From positions 124,001 to 188,000 of the forward strand of contig NZ_CP027657.1 of the NCBI RefSeq assembly GCF_003008615.1: a DNA stretch of 64,000 nucleotides, in the 5' to 3' direction. The notes beneath the pieces were generated by a model, which did not search any database, had not been told where the DNA came from, and was given only the letters and a program-made list of their open reading frames with translations. The translations under genes and the position numbers were made by a program. This DNA is from Pseudomonas mendocina (lineage in GTDB: Bacteria > Pseudomonadota > Gammaproteobacteria > Pseudomonadales > Pseudomonadaceae). Below, piece by piece: positions 45,781 to 54,491 of this stretch (position 1 is the first letter of the stretch; each line of letters begins with the position of its first letter).

Positions 45781-46780
45781 GTTCGCCTGGCCCTGGATAT
45801 TCCTGCTGGCGCCGCTACCCTGGCTGCTGCGTCTGCTCCTGCCGCCAGCCGACAGTGGCGATGCCGCACTGCGCGTGGGCTTTCTCGACGAGCTGCAGAG
45901 CATGAGCGGCCGCCGCGCGCGTGCGGCGTTGCCGAGCTGGCGTCAGCAAGCACCGCTGGCGTTGCTCTGGCTGTTGCTGCTGTGCGCGGCGGCACGGCCA
46001 CAGTGGGTCGGCGAACCCTTGCCGCTACCGGCCAGCGGTCGCGACCTGCTGCTGGCGGTGGATGTTTCCGGCTCGATGGATTACGCCGACATGCAATGGG
46101 ACGACGAACCGATCAGCCGTCTGGAGCTGGTCAAGCGCCTGCTCGGTGACTTCATCGAGGATCGCCGTGGCGATCGCGTCGGGCTGATCCTGTTCGGCAG
46201 CCAGGCCTACCTGCAGGCGCCGCTGACCTTCGACCGCCATACCGTGCGCACCTGGCTGGACGAGGCGTTGATCGGCATCGCCGGCAAGAACACCGCCATC
46301 GGAGATGCCATCGGCCTGGCGGTCAAACGTCTGCGCCAACGGCCGACGCAAAGCCGCGTGCTGGTGCTGATCACCGATGGTGCCAACAACGGCGGCGAAA
46401 TCGAGCCGATGCTCGCGGCACAGCTGGCAGCCGACGAAGGCGTGCGTATCTACACCATCGGTATCGGCGCCGACCCGCAACAAAGCGGCGTACTCGGCGC
46501 CCTGGGTTTCACCAGCGGCCTCGACCTGGACGAACCGACGCTACGCGCGATTGCCGACGCCACTGGCGGCGAGTATTTCCGCGCACGCAACCAGGCCGAG
46601 TTGGAACAGATCGAACGCAGCCTGGATCGCCTGGAACCCGTCGCCCAGCAACCCACCCTCGCTCGCCCGGCACAGGCGCTGTATGCCTGGCCATTGGCAC
46701 TGGCGCTGCTCGGCTCGGTGCTGCTGGTCAGCCAGATACTCTGGCCCGACCTGCCACAACGCCTGCGGAGGCGCACATGA
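45773..46780 (+). CDS. VWA-domain membrane protein, BatA-like
   Basis: 335 residues. Two N-terminal membrane helices (near 7-23 and 60-75) are followed by a VWA domain with an intact MIDAS D-V-S-G-S at 97-101 and the later T in V-L-I-T-D-G-A-N-N-G-G. A C-terminal helix (near 305-325) anchors it again. BatA-type proteins form membrane complexes with MoxR ATPases. It overlaps the next gene by 4 bp. Confidence 0.9.
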   Translation: MFEFAWPWIFLLAPLPWLLRLLLPPADSGDAALRVGFLDELQSMSGRRARAALPSWRQQAPLALLWLLLLCAAARPQWVGEPLPLPASGRDLLLAVDVSGSMDYADMQWDDEPISRLELVKRLLGDFIEDRRGDRVGLILFGSQAYLQAPLTFDRHTVRTWLDEALIGIAGKNTAIGDAIGLAVKRLRQRPTQSRVLVLITDGANNGGEIEPMLAAQLAADEGVRIYTIGIGADPQQSGVLGALGFTSGLDLDEPTLRAIADATGGEYFRARNQAELEQIERSLDRLEPVAQQPTLARPAQALYAWPLALALLGSVLLVSQILWPDLPQRLRRRT

Positions 46781-48528
46781 GCCTGCTCTGGCCGGAATGG
46801 CTACGCCCGTTGTGGCTGCTGGCGCTGCCACTGCTTACCTGGTTGCTGTGGCGCCTATGGCACCGCGAGCGGCAGAGCGGACGCTGGCAACTGCTGCTGC
46901 CAGCAGCGTTTCATCAGGTATTGCTCAAGGGCGGCGATGGCCGCACCAGCAAACTGCCCTGGCTGGCGCTCGGCCTGGCCTGGTTGCTGGCCGTGGTGGC
47001 ATTGCTCGGCCCGAGCTGGCAGCGTGTCGAGCAGAGCAACCAGAAGCCTGCCGACCCGCTACTGGTGCTGCTGGAGCTGACGCCGCAGATGCTCGCCACC
47101 GATGGCGCGCCCAATCGCCTGGAGCAAGCCAGACGCAAACTGCTCGACCTGCTCGAAGCACGCAACGACGCGCAAACCGCCATCATCGTCTATGCCGGCA
47201 GCGCCCACAGCCTGGTGCCACTGTCGGATGACCTGGCCACCAGCCGCAACCTGCTCGAAGCGCTGAAGCCCTCGCTGATGCCAGAGCCGGGCCGCCGCGC
47301 CGACCTGGCCGTCAGCCGCGCCCTGCAACTGCTGGATCAGGCGCAACTGGGCCAGGGTCGCCTGCTGCTCATCACCAGCGCCCTGGATGAACAGGAGCGC
47401 AGCGGTATTCAGAAGGCACTGGAAAAACGCTCGGTGCCCCTGCTGATTCTAGGCGTCGGCAGCCGTGAAGGCGCACCGGTGGCGCAGGAAGATGGCAGTT
47501 TTCTCAAGGACGAACGTGGCGCCATCCTCATCCCCCGCCTGGACGCACGCGGCCTGCGCGAAGTCGCGCAAGCGCATGACGGCCGTTACACGCCGATCCG
47601 CCTCGATGATGAAGACCTCAAGCGTCTGGGCCTGCTCGACGGCCCTACAGCCCTGCGTGATGCCACCGAGCCGACCCTGCTCGACAGTCATATCGATCAA
47701 GGCTACTGGCTGTTGCTGCCACTGTTGTTGCTCGCCGCCTGCGCCGGGCGACGCGGCTGGCTGTTCTGCCTGCCCCTACTGTTGATGTTGCCGCCGCAGA
47801 CCAGCCATGCCTTTACCTTCGACGACCTCTGGCTGCGCCCGGATCAGCAGGGTCAGCGCCTGCTCGATGCCGGCCGCCCGGATGAAGCGGCGCAACGTTT
47901 CCAGGATCTGCAGTGGCAAGGCAAAGCGCTCTTCGAGTCCGGCGACTATGCCGGTGCGGCCGAGCGTTTTGCCCAGGGCGACAGCGCCGCCGACCACTAC
48001 AATCGCGGCAATGCACTGGCCAAATCAGGCGAACTGGAGGCGGCTCTGGACGCCTACGACCAGGCGCTGGAGCGCCAACCCGAACTGGAAGCGGCACAGT
48101 ACAATCGCGCCCTGGTCGAAGAAGCGCTGCGTCGTCGCCAGGAACAGCAAAGCGCTGACGAAAACTCGCAGACGCAAGCACAGGATGAGGGCGACGAAGA
48201 GCCCAGCGAAGCCCCTGCCGGCCAGAGCTCGGACTCGGCGCCCAGCCAACCCGCCACACCAAAACGTGCGGATGACAGCGCTGACAGCAATCAGCCGCAA
48301 AGCCCCGAAGACAATGCCACCAGCCCATCCGAGCAAACGCAACCCGGCGAAGAGACGGCGGATACCGATTCAGGCGAACCATCGCCACAGGATACGGACA
48401 TGGGCTCAGCCGATGAACGCCGCCAGGCAATGGAACAATGGTTGCGACAGATCCCGGATGATCCCGCCGAGCTGCTGCGGCGAAAATTCTGGTACGAACA
48501 GCAACAGCGTCAGGAATCATCCCGATGA
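46777..48528 (+). CDS. VWA plus TPR membrane protein, BatB/BatC-like fusion
   Basis: 583 residues. Two N-terminal membrane helices precede a VWA domain (about 90-290), then another helix pair (near 310-350), TPR repeats (A-D-H-Y-N-R-G-N-A-L-A-K-S-G-E-L-E-A-A-L, near 405) and an acidic Ser/Gln/Pro-rich tail to about 545, closing with R-R-K-F-W-Y-E-Q-Q-Q. It combines what are separate BatB and BatC proteins elsewhere. The MIDAS position reads E-L-T-P-Q (100-104) instead of D-x-S-x-S, so metal binding there is probably lost. Confidence 0.88.
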   Translation: MSLLWPEWLRPLWLLALPLLTWLLWRLWHRERQSGRWQLLLPAAFHQVLLKGGDGRTSKLPWLALGLAWLLAVVALLGPSWQRVEQSNQKPADPLLVLLELTPQMLATDGAPNRLEQARRKLLDLLEARNDAQTAIIVYAGSAHSLVPLSDDLATSRNLLEALKPSLMPEPGRRADLAVSRALQLLDQAQLGQGRLLLITSALDEQERSGIQKALEKRSVPLLILGVGSREGAPVAQEDGSFLKDERGAILIPRLDARGLREVAQAHDGRYTPIRLDDEDLKRLGLLDGPTALRDATEPTLLDSHIDQGYWLLLPLLLLAACAGRRGWLFCLPLLLMLPPQTSHAFTFDDLWLRPDQQGQRLLDAGRPDEAAQRFQDLQWQGKALFESGDYAGAAERFAQGDSAADHYNRGNALAKSGELEAALDAYDQALERQPELEAAQYNRALVEEALRRRQEQQSADENSQTQAQDEGDEEPSEAPAGQSSDSAPSQPATPKRADDSADSNQPQSPEDNATSPSEQTQPGEETADTDSGEPSPQDTDMGSADERRQAMEQWLRQIPDDPAELLRRKFWYEQQQRQESSR

Positions 48529-50162
48529 AGCGTTTGCTCATGCTCCTCCTTCTGCTGGCCGGTCAGACCCATGCCGAAGCCTTCTTCGCCAGTGTCGACC
48601 GCACCCGCCTGAGTGAAGGCGAAACCGTGGTGCTGACCCTCGAGTCGACCGACCCGACCCGTTTCGGCAGGCCGGATCTAAGCCCTCTGGATGAACATTT
48701 CGAGGTGCTCGGCAGCCGTCAGGTCAACCGCCTGAGCAGCATTGGCGACACCCCGCGCGCCAGCACCCGCTGGATTCTCACCCTGCAACCGCGCCAGAGC
48801 GGCGACGTGGTGATCCCGCCGATCCGCCTGGAAGACGCCGAAACCCTGCCGATTACCCTGCACGTCGAGGCACGCAGCAAATCAGCCGGCGGCGAGCAAT
48901 TGGCCCCGGTATTCATCGACGCCAGCCTCGATCAGGACAGTATCTACGTGCAGGCCCAGGCGGTACTGACGTTGCGCATCTATCATTCGGTGTCGATGTA
49001 TGACGACAGCAGCCTGACGCCGCTGCAGATGAACAATGCCCGCATCGAACAACTGGGTGAGCCGCGCACCTACGAGAAGAATATCGGCGGCGTGCGCCAT
49101 GGCGTCATCGAGCTGCAGTACGCCATCTACCCACAACGCAGCGGTGAATTGATCATCCCCGGGCAAATGTTCAGCGCGACCCTGGTCGACCGCTCGCGCG
49201 GCAACGACTTCCTGCCCTTCGGCCCGCGCGCCGGCAAGGTCTCGCGGGTCAAGTCGCCGGACATCCCGCTGCATGTCAAAGCCAAGCCTGCCAGTTACCC
49301 GGCCGACGCCCCCTGGCTACCGGCACGGGCGTTGGGCCTGGCGGAAACCTGGAACCCGCAGCCGGAGCAGAGCCAGGTCGGTGAGTCGCTGACTCGCCGG
49401 CTGATCCTCAAGGTCGACGGCTTGTCCAGTGCCCAGCTACCGCCCTTGCCGGCCACTCAGGTCGACGGCCTGCGCCGCTACCCGGATCAACCGCAGCTGA
49501 GCGATCAGAAGAGCGAAACCGGCATGATCGGTACACGTGAAGAGCGTGAGGCGCTGGTGCCGAATCGCAGCGGCAGTTTCGACCTGCCGCCGCTGGAGGT
49601 GGTGTGGTGGAACACCCAGACCGACAGCCTGGAGCGCACCACCCTGTCAGCTCGCACGTTGCAGGTTGCGGAGAATCCTCAACTGCAGAACGACGAACAA
49701 CCCAATACGCCGATGGTGACCACTCAGGTGGTCGAGGGGCCGGCGTTGTGGCCCTGGCAGTTGGCCTGCGCCCTGCTGAGTCTGAGCACGTTGATCGGCT
49801 TCGGCCTGTGGTGGCATGCCCGTCGCCAACCGGCGATCCAGCGCGCCGCGCAGACCGGCCCGAGCCCGCGTACCCTGCTCGACGATCTGAAACGTGCCTG
49901 CCTGGCCGGCGATGCCCAGGCCACCCGCCACGCCCTCGACGCCTGGGCGCGCCAGCAACCGGAAACCCTGGCCGACATGGCGGCGCGCTACGTGCCCTTG
50001 TCGGATGCACTCGATGGTCTCAACGGCGCCCTCTACAGCGAAAGCGGCCAGTTCTGGCAAGGCGAAGAACTGTGGAAAGCCATTCGCAGCCTGCCCGCCA
50101 GCCAGGAGCCGAGCGCCGCGCCGCAGGAAAGCAGCGCCTTGCCGCCGCTCTATCCACGCTGA
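48525..50162 (+). CDS. BatD-family protein
   Basis: 545 residues. The signal peptide is M-K-R-L-L-M-L-L-L-L-L-A-G-Q-T-H-A. Immunoglobulin-like BatD repeats follow (V-D-R-T-R-L-S-E-G-E-T-V-V-L-T-L, and again I-D-A-S-L-D-Q-D-S-I-Y-V), then one membrane helix near 415-435 and a cytosolic helical tail. It is the last gene of the MoxR/Bat operon (ATGA overlap upstream), likely the periplasmic partner of the VWA proteins. A REP cluster begins right after the stop. Confidence 0.9.
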   Translation: MKRLLMLLLLLAGQTHAEAFFASVDRTRLSEGETVVLTLESTDPTRFGRPDLSPLDEHFEVLGSRQVNRLSSIGDTPRASTRWILTLQPRQSGDVVIPPIRLEDAETLPITLHVEARSKSAGGEQLAPVFIDASLDQDSIYVQAQAVLTLRIYHSVSMYDDSSLTPLQMNNARIEQLGEPRTYEKNIGGVRHGVIELQYAIYPQRSGELIIPGQMFSATLVDRSRGNDFLPFGPRAGKVSRVKSPDIPLHVKAKPASYPADAPWLPARALGLAETWNPQPEQSQVGESLTRRLILKVDGLSSAQLPPLPATQVDGLRRYPDQPQLSDQKSETGMIGTREEREALVPNRSGSFDLPPLEVVWWNTQTDSLERTTLSARTLQVAENPQLQNDEQPNTPMVTTQVVEGPALWPWQLACALLSLSTLIGFGLWWHARRQPAIQRAAQTGPSPRTLLDDLKRACLAGDAQATRHALDAWARQQPETLADMAARYVPLSDALDGLNGALYSESGQFWQGEELWKAIRSLPASQEPSAAPQESSALPPLYPR

Positions 50163-50164
50163 CA

Positions 50165-50510
50165 GTGATATCCGCGGTGCGCATGGCGCACCCTACGGAT
50201 GATCGCAGCCACACGTCGTAGGGTGCGCCGAGCGCACCAGCTCCGGCACATCGGATCGACCCTGAGCACTGACGGGCAATGTCTCCAGACAACGATCTGC
50301 GCAAACGCATCGCCTCCAGCGCCGCAATCGGCGGTGCGCATGGCGCACCCCACGGATGATCGCAGCCACGCGTGGTACGGTGCGCCGCGCGCACCGGCCC
50401 CCGACTCCGGCACATCGGCCCCCCCTCACCACTGACAAGATTTCTCCAGGCGACGAATCGCCTCAAGGACAGCAATATCAGCGGTGCGCACGGCGCACCC
50501 TACGTGAATG
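50165..50510. repeat. Cluster of five REP-like elements (BIME)
   Basis: Units of the type GGTGCGCATGGCGCACCC with TACG start near 50174, 50331 and 50482. Inverted partners (TAGGGTGCGCC ... GCGCACC) lie near 50218 and 50377. The spacers also repeat (GATGATCGCAGCCACRCGT follows two of the units), so about 160 bp was probably duplicated. The 50163-50606 gap holds this cluster and one terminator, with no gene. Confidence 0.75.
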
Positions 50511-50564
50511 TAGACACGCTTCGATAAGCGTACCGAGCGCGCCCTTCCCTAGGGCCATAACGAA

Positions 50565-50592
50565 AAAACCGCGGCCCAAGGGCCGCGGTTTT
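50565..50592. terminator. Bidirectional terminator after the RND permease gene
   Basis: AAAACCGCGGCCC / GGGCCGCGGTTTT, 13-base stem with a minimal loop, 14 bp beyond the permease stop. Confidence 0.88.
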
Positions 50593-50606
50593 CGTTAAAC
50601 ACTGCC

Positions 50607-52985
50607 TTAGTGAGCCAGCAGCGAACCACCCTTCTTGCCCACCAGCTTCTCGGGCTTGATCAGGAAGCGCGCCAGTGCCGGCAGCAGCAGCATGGCACCG
50701 AACATGTTGACGATGAACATGAAGGTCAGCATCAGGCCCATATCGGCCTGGAACTTGATCGCAGAGAACATCCAGGTCGCCACGCCGATAGCCAGGCACA
50801 GGCCGGTGAACAGCACCGCCTTACCGGTCGACTTGAGCGTCTGGTAGTAGGCTTCTTGCAACGGCAGACCCGCGCGCAGGAAGCTCTCCAGGCGGCTGTA
50901 GATGTAGATGCCGTAGTCCACACCGATACCCACGCCGAGTGCGATCACCGGCAGGGTCGCGACCTTCATGCCGATGCCGAGGAAAGCCATCAGCGCATTG
51001 CCGAGAATCGAGGTGAGGATCAGCGGCAGCACGATGCAGATCATCGCCGGGATCGAGCGGAAGGTGATCAGGCACATGATCGCCACCCACAGGTAGACCA
51101 GCGTCAGCATCAGCAGCTCGGAGGTGGAGATCACCTCGTTGGTCGCCGCCTCGATACCTGCGTTACCGGCAGCCAGAAGGAACTCCAGGCCATCGCGGTT
51201 GTGCTCGTCAGCGAACGCCTGCACCGCCGCAACGGTACGCTTGAGCGTCTCGGCCTTGTGATCCTCAAGGAACAGCAACACCGGCGCCAGCGAGCAGTCG
51301 GCGTTGTACAGACCGTCAGCACGGGCGATGGAGTTGTTCAGCACGTCCTGGTTACGCGACAGGGTTTCCCATTTCAGGTTGCCCTCGTTCATGCCCTTGA
51401 TCAGCTGCTTGGACACCGTGACCATGGAAATGGCGGACTGCACGCCCTTGGTGTTCTCCATCTTCCACATCAGCTCGTCCATGGCGGACAGGGCTTCGTA
51501 GGTGGAGCACCCTTCGGCAGGCGTCTTGACCATCACCACCAGCACGTCGGAGCTGGTCGAGTAGTTCTGGATGATGAAGTCGTTATCCAGGTTATAGCGC
51601 GAGTCCGGCCGCAGCTCCGGCGCCCCCTGATCGAGGTCGCCAACTTGCAGGTGAGCCTTCTGGTAGAAGAAGCAACTGACGCCAGCGAGCAGGCCCAGCA
51701 CCACCATGAATGGCGCCACATTGGGATGGGCGACCTTGGACAGCAGGCGCCACATCGGCTTCTCGGTCACTTCATCCTTCTTGCTACGCTCGATCGCCTT
51801 CTTGCTGATACCCAGATAGGAGATCGCCACAGGCAACAGGATGAGGTTGGTGAAAACGATCACCAGCACACCGATGGAAGCACCGATGGCCAGCTCGTGG
51901 ATCACGCCGATATCGATGATCAGCAACGCGATGAAGCCCACGGCATCAGCCAGGATGGCGATCATGCCGGGCAGGAACAACTGACGGAAGGTGCGTCGCG
52001 CCGCCATCAGTGAGTTCTCGGCGCCGCTGGACTGCAGCGCGATCCCGTTGATTTTCTGCACGCCGTGGGACACGCCGATGGCGAAGATCAGGAACGGAAC
52101 CAGCATCGAGTACGGGTCGAGACCGAAGCCGGCCAGGTGCATCAAGCCCAACTGCCAGACCACCGCGATCAAGGTGGTGACCAGCACGCCGATGGTGCTG
52201 CGGATACACCAGCTGAACCAGTACAGCAGGACGAAAGTGATCAGCAGCACGATGGCGAAGAAGCCCACCACCATGATCAGGCCATCGATCAGGTCACCCA
52301 CCTTCTTGGCGAAACCGATGATGTGGATCTGTACGTTGGGATTTTCCAACTGGTACTTGTCGCGGATCTTCTCTTCCAGCTCGTGGGAGAACTTCTGGTA
52401 ATCCAGCTTGATCAGCTTGCCCTGATCGTTAGGATCCGGATAGGACTCCAGCAACGGCACGTCGATGATGCTGGACTTGAAGTTGTTCGCCACCAGACGG
52501 CCAATCTGCCCGGACTTGAGCACGTTGCTGCGCAGTTCTTCGAGGCTCTGCGCACTGCCGTCGTAGGTCTGCGGAATCACTTCGCCGCCAGCGAAACCTT
52601 CTTCGGTCACTTCGGTCCAGCGTACGCTCGGACTCCACAGCGACTTCAGGTTGGAACGGTCGACGCCATTGATGTAGAAGACCTCGTCATGGATCTGCCG
52701 CAGCGTTTCCATGTACTCCTTGGCGAAGATGTCGCCGTCCTTGGCCTCTACCGAGATACGCACGGTGTTGCCGAGGTTGGCCAGGTCATTGCGGTGCTCC
52801 ATCATCTTCTCGATGAACGGATGCGACAGCGGGATCATCTTCTCGAAGCTGGTCGAGGGGCGAACCTGAGTGGCCTGATAGAGCAGAAAGATGGTGGTCA
52901 GCAGGCAGAGCAGAATGACCGCCGGCCGATTGTTGAAGATCAGGCGCTCAAGAAAGCTCGCCTTGTCCTGGTGATGATCGGTCAT
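50607..52985 (-). CDS. RND/MMPL-type membrane transporter
   Basis: 792 residues with about twelve membrane helices in two halves (helices near 20-40, 245-400, 430-450 and 625-785). Each half has an RND-type extracytoplasmic loop (about 45-240 and 455-620). The second half contains A-L-G-V-G-I-G-V-D-Y-G-I-Y-I-Y-S-R-L, typical of MMPL/HpnN-like proteins that move hydrophobic molecules. It lacks the docking regions of drug-efflux RND pumps. It starts 16 bp after the YCF48-like gene, so the two are co-transcribed. Substrate unknown; a lipid or hydrophobic nutrient is inferred from the DUF1302/DUF1329 neighbours. Confidence 0.87.
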   Translation of the reverse strand: MTDHHQDKASFLERLIFNNRPAVILLCLLTTIFLLYQATQVRPSTSFEKMIPLSHPFIEKMMEHRNDLANLGNTVRISVEAKDGDIFAKEYMETLRQIHDEVFYINGVDRSNLKSLWSPSVRWTEVTEEGFAGGEVIPQTYDGSAQSLEELRSNVLKSGQIGRLVANNFKSSIIDVPLLESYPDPNDQGKLIKLDYQKFSHELEEKIRDKYQLENPNVQIHIIGFAKKVGDLIDGLIMVVGFFAIVLLITFVLLYWFSWCIRSTIGVLVTTLIAVVWQLGLMHLAGFGLDPYSMLVPFLIFAIGVSHGVQKINGIALQSSGAENSLMAARRTFRQLFLPGMIAILADAVGFIALLIIDIGVIHELAIGASIGVLVIVFTNLILLPVAISYLGISKKAIERSKKDEVTEKPMWRLLSKVAHPNVAPFMVVLGLLAGVSCFFYQKAHLQVGDLDQGAPELRPDSRYNLDNDFIIQNYSTSSDVLVVMVKTPAEGCSTYEALSAMDELMWKMENTKGVQSAISMVTVSKQLIKGMNEGNLKWETLSRNQDVLNNSIARADGLYNADCSLAPVLLFLEDHKAETLKRTVAAVQAFADEHNRDGLEFLLAAGNAGIEAATNEVISTSELLMLTLVYLWVAIMCLITFRSIPAMICIVLPLILTSILGNALMAFLGIGMKVATLPVIALGVGIGVDYGIYIYSRLESFLRAGLPLQEAYYQTLKSTGKAVLFTGLCLAIGVATWMFSAIKFQADMGLMLTFMFIVNMFGAMLLLPALARFLIKPEKLVGKKGGSLLAH

Positions 52986-53001
52986 CGAAGACTACCCCTT
53001 A

Positions 53002-54096
53002 TTATTGTGCGGTCGGCATGGCGCCAGTCGGTGTAGCCAGGCGAACACCGCCCTGCCCAACCAGAACCAGTTGACCCTTGTCGCCTGCAGCTACCGCTGC
53101 CAGGGACAGACGATCCGGACGATTGAACAGGCTGAAGCTGCGTCCACCGTCCTCACTCTTCAGTACCGTGCCACCGTGCCCGACCACCACGATGGAACCG
53201 TCGCCCAGCAACACCGCGCCAGACAGACCAAATTCCAGTGGGCCGTTACCGGGGTTCTCGAGTCGAATTTGCTGCCAGCTGTTACCGAAGTCGCTGGAGC
53301 GGAACAGATGACCACGCAGACCATAAGCCAGCAGGACGCCGCTCTGATCGGTACCGATCACACCAAACAGTGACCCCTCGTAAGGCTGCTCTTCGATCTT
53401 CTCCCAGCTCTCGCCCCAATCGGCGGAACGGAACATGACGCCCATCTCGCCAACGATGAACAGACCGCTGTCCTTGACCGCAGCGATGCCGTTGAGGTGA
53501 TAGGCATCTTCGTTATCGAGGCGATCGCTGACGTCGTCCCAGGTCTTGCCGCCGTCGATAGTTTCCAGCAACGCACCGTAAGCCCCGACGGCAAAGCCGT
53601 GATCGGCATCCTTGAACCAGACATCCAGCAGAGGGGCTTCACGCTCGAGGTCGTCGAACTGCTTGACCCAGGTTTCGCCACCGTCGGTGGTAGCGAGAAT
53701 CACGGCATCATGGCCGACAGCCCAACCACGCTGCGCATCGAGGAAGAACAGGGAGGTGAGCATCTGCCGGGTCGGCACCTTGGCCTGCACCCAGGTCTGT
53801 CCCTGATCATTGGAATAGAGAATGTGGCCACGGTCACCGGCAACGACCAGACGTTGACCCGTGTTGACGACGTCGAGCAACAAGCTGTGAACCGCCTTGG
53901 GCGATTCGATGGAATAACCAGCCTCTGCGGCAGCCGAGGTTTCGGCCTGCACGGGCGCGGCGGCAAGAACCAGAACGGAAAGCACACTGCACAGCGAGAG
54001 CGCTTTAGCCAGCGGCGAATGGACACGGAGCGCCGGTTTACGCGCCAGAATCGACGCCAGACCGGACTGGGTGCGCCGCATGACGGGCTCACTCAT
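53002..54096 (-). CDS. YCF48-like beta-propeller protein, exported
   Basis: 364 residues. A long N-terminal region ends in a signal peptide (L-S-V-L-V-L-A-A-A-P-V-Q-A-E). The rest is a propeller with at least six Asp-box-like repeats: S-N-D-Q-G-Q-T-W, T-T-D-G-G-E-T-W, T-I-D-G-G-K-T-W, S-A-D-W-G-E-S-W, S-S-D-F-G-N-S-W and S-E-D-G-G-R-S-F. Ycf48 itself is a photosystem II assembly factor, but the fold is reused in heterotrophs; here it presumably is a periplasmic partner of the RND permease. The ATG at 54096 has a GGGGGAAGG Shine-Dalgarno. Confidence 0.88.
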   Translation of the reverse strand: MSEPVMRRTQSGLASILARKPALRVHSPLAKALSLCSVLSVLVLAAAPVQAETSAAAEAGYSIESPKAVHSLLLDVVNTGQRLVVAGDRGHILYSNDQGQTWVQAKVPTRQMLTSLFFLDAQRGWAVGHDAVILATTDGGETWVKQFDDLEREAPLLDVWFKDADHGFAVGAYGALLETIDGGKTWDDVSDRLDNEDAYHLNGIAAVKDSGLFIVGEMGVMFRSADWGESWEKIEEQPYEGSLFGVIGTDQSGVLLAYGLRGHLFRSSDFGNSWQQIRLENPGNGPLEFGLSGAVLLGDGSIVVVGHGGTVLKSEDGGRSFSLFNRPDRLSLAAVAAGDKGQLVLVGQGGVRLATPTGAMPTAQ

Positions 54097-54134
54097 ATAC
54101 CTTCCCCCTTTCTTGTTATAGGCGGTACTGCTTT

Positions 54135-54336
54135 TAGAGCCTGTTCACGATCTGCTGCGCGTCGGCCCTGCTGCGTTAAAACCAAGCTCGGTAGGCCGCT
54201 TGCGGCCAACGCACTTCAGTGCGGCCCCGAAGGGGCGAGCGAAGCGAGTCATGCTCATGTACAAAAGTACACTCTGCTTTCTCGCTTGTTTTTGCCTTGC
54301 ATTGCTCTAGCTCGCGAACTCGTGAATAGACTCTTA
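54135..54336. mobile_element. MITE-like repeat, about 200 bp
   Basis: Imperfect terminal inverted repeats TAGAGCCTGTTCACGA (54135-54150) and TCGTGAATAGACTCTTA (54320-54336) enclose GC-rich palindromes (GGCCGCTTGCGGCC, GGCCCCGAAGGGGC). No ORF inside looks real. It lies between the YCF48-like and DUF1329 genes and may separate their transcription. The rest of 54097-54491 is a terminator and AT-richer spacer. Confidence 0.65.
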
Positions 54337-54445
54337 CCAGGCCACTCATCCTAGCGAGCTTCGGAAAGCCCTGACAATCAGCGCGACGTTATGTTTTGTA
54401 AGGTCGAACCGCTTTATTACAGCCTATTCGCCGGGCTGATACGAA

Positions 54446-54471
54446 AAGGCCGCTACTACTGTAGCGGCCTT
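54446..54471 (-). terminator. Terminator after the DUF1329 gene
   Basis: AAGGCCGCTAC / GTAGCGGCCTT perfect 11-base stem with a four-base loop. On the minus strand it ends in TTTT. It lies 20 bp beyond the DUF1329 stop. Confidence 0.85.
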
Positions 54472-54491
54472 CACGTGAGACTACACGACTA

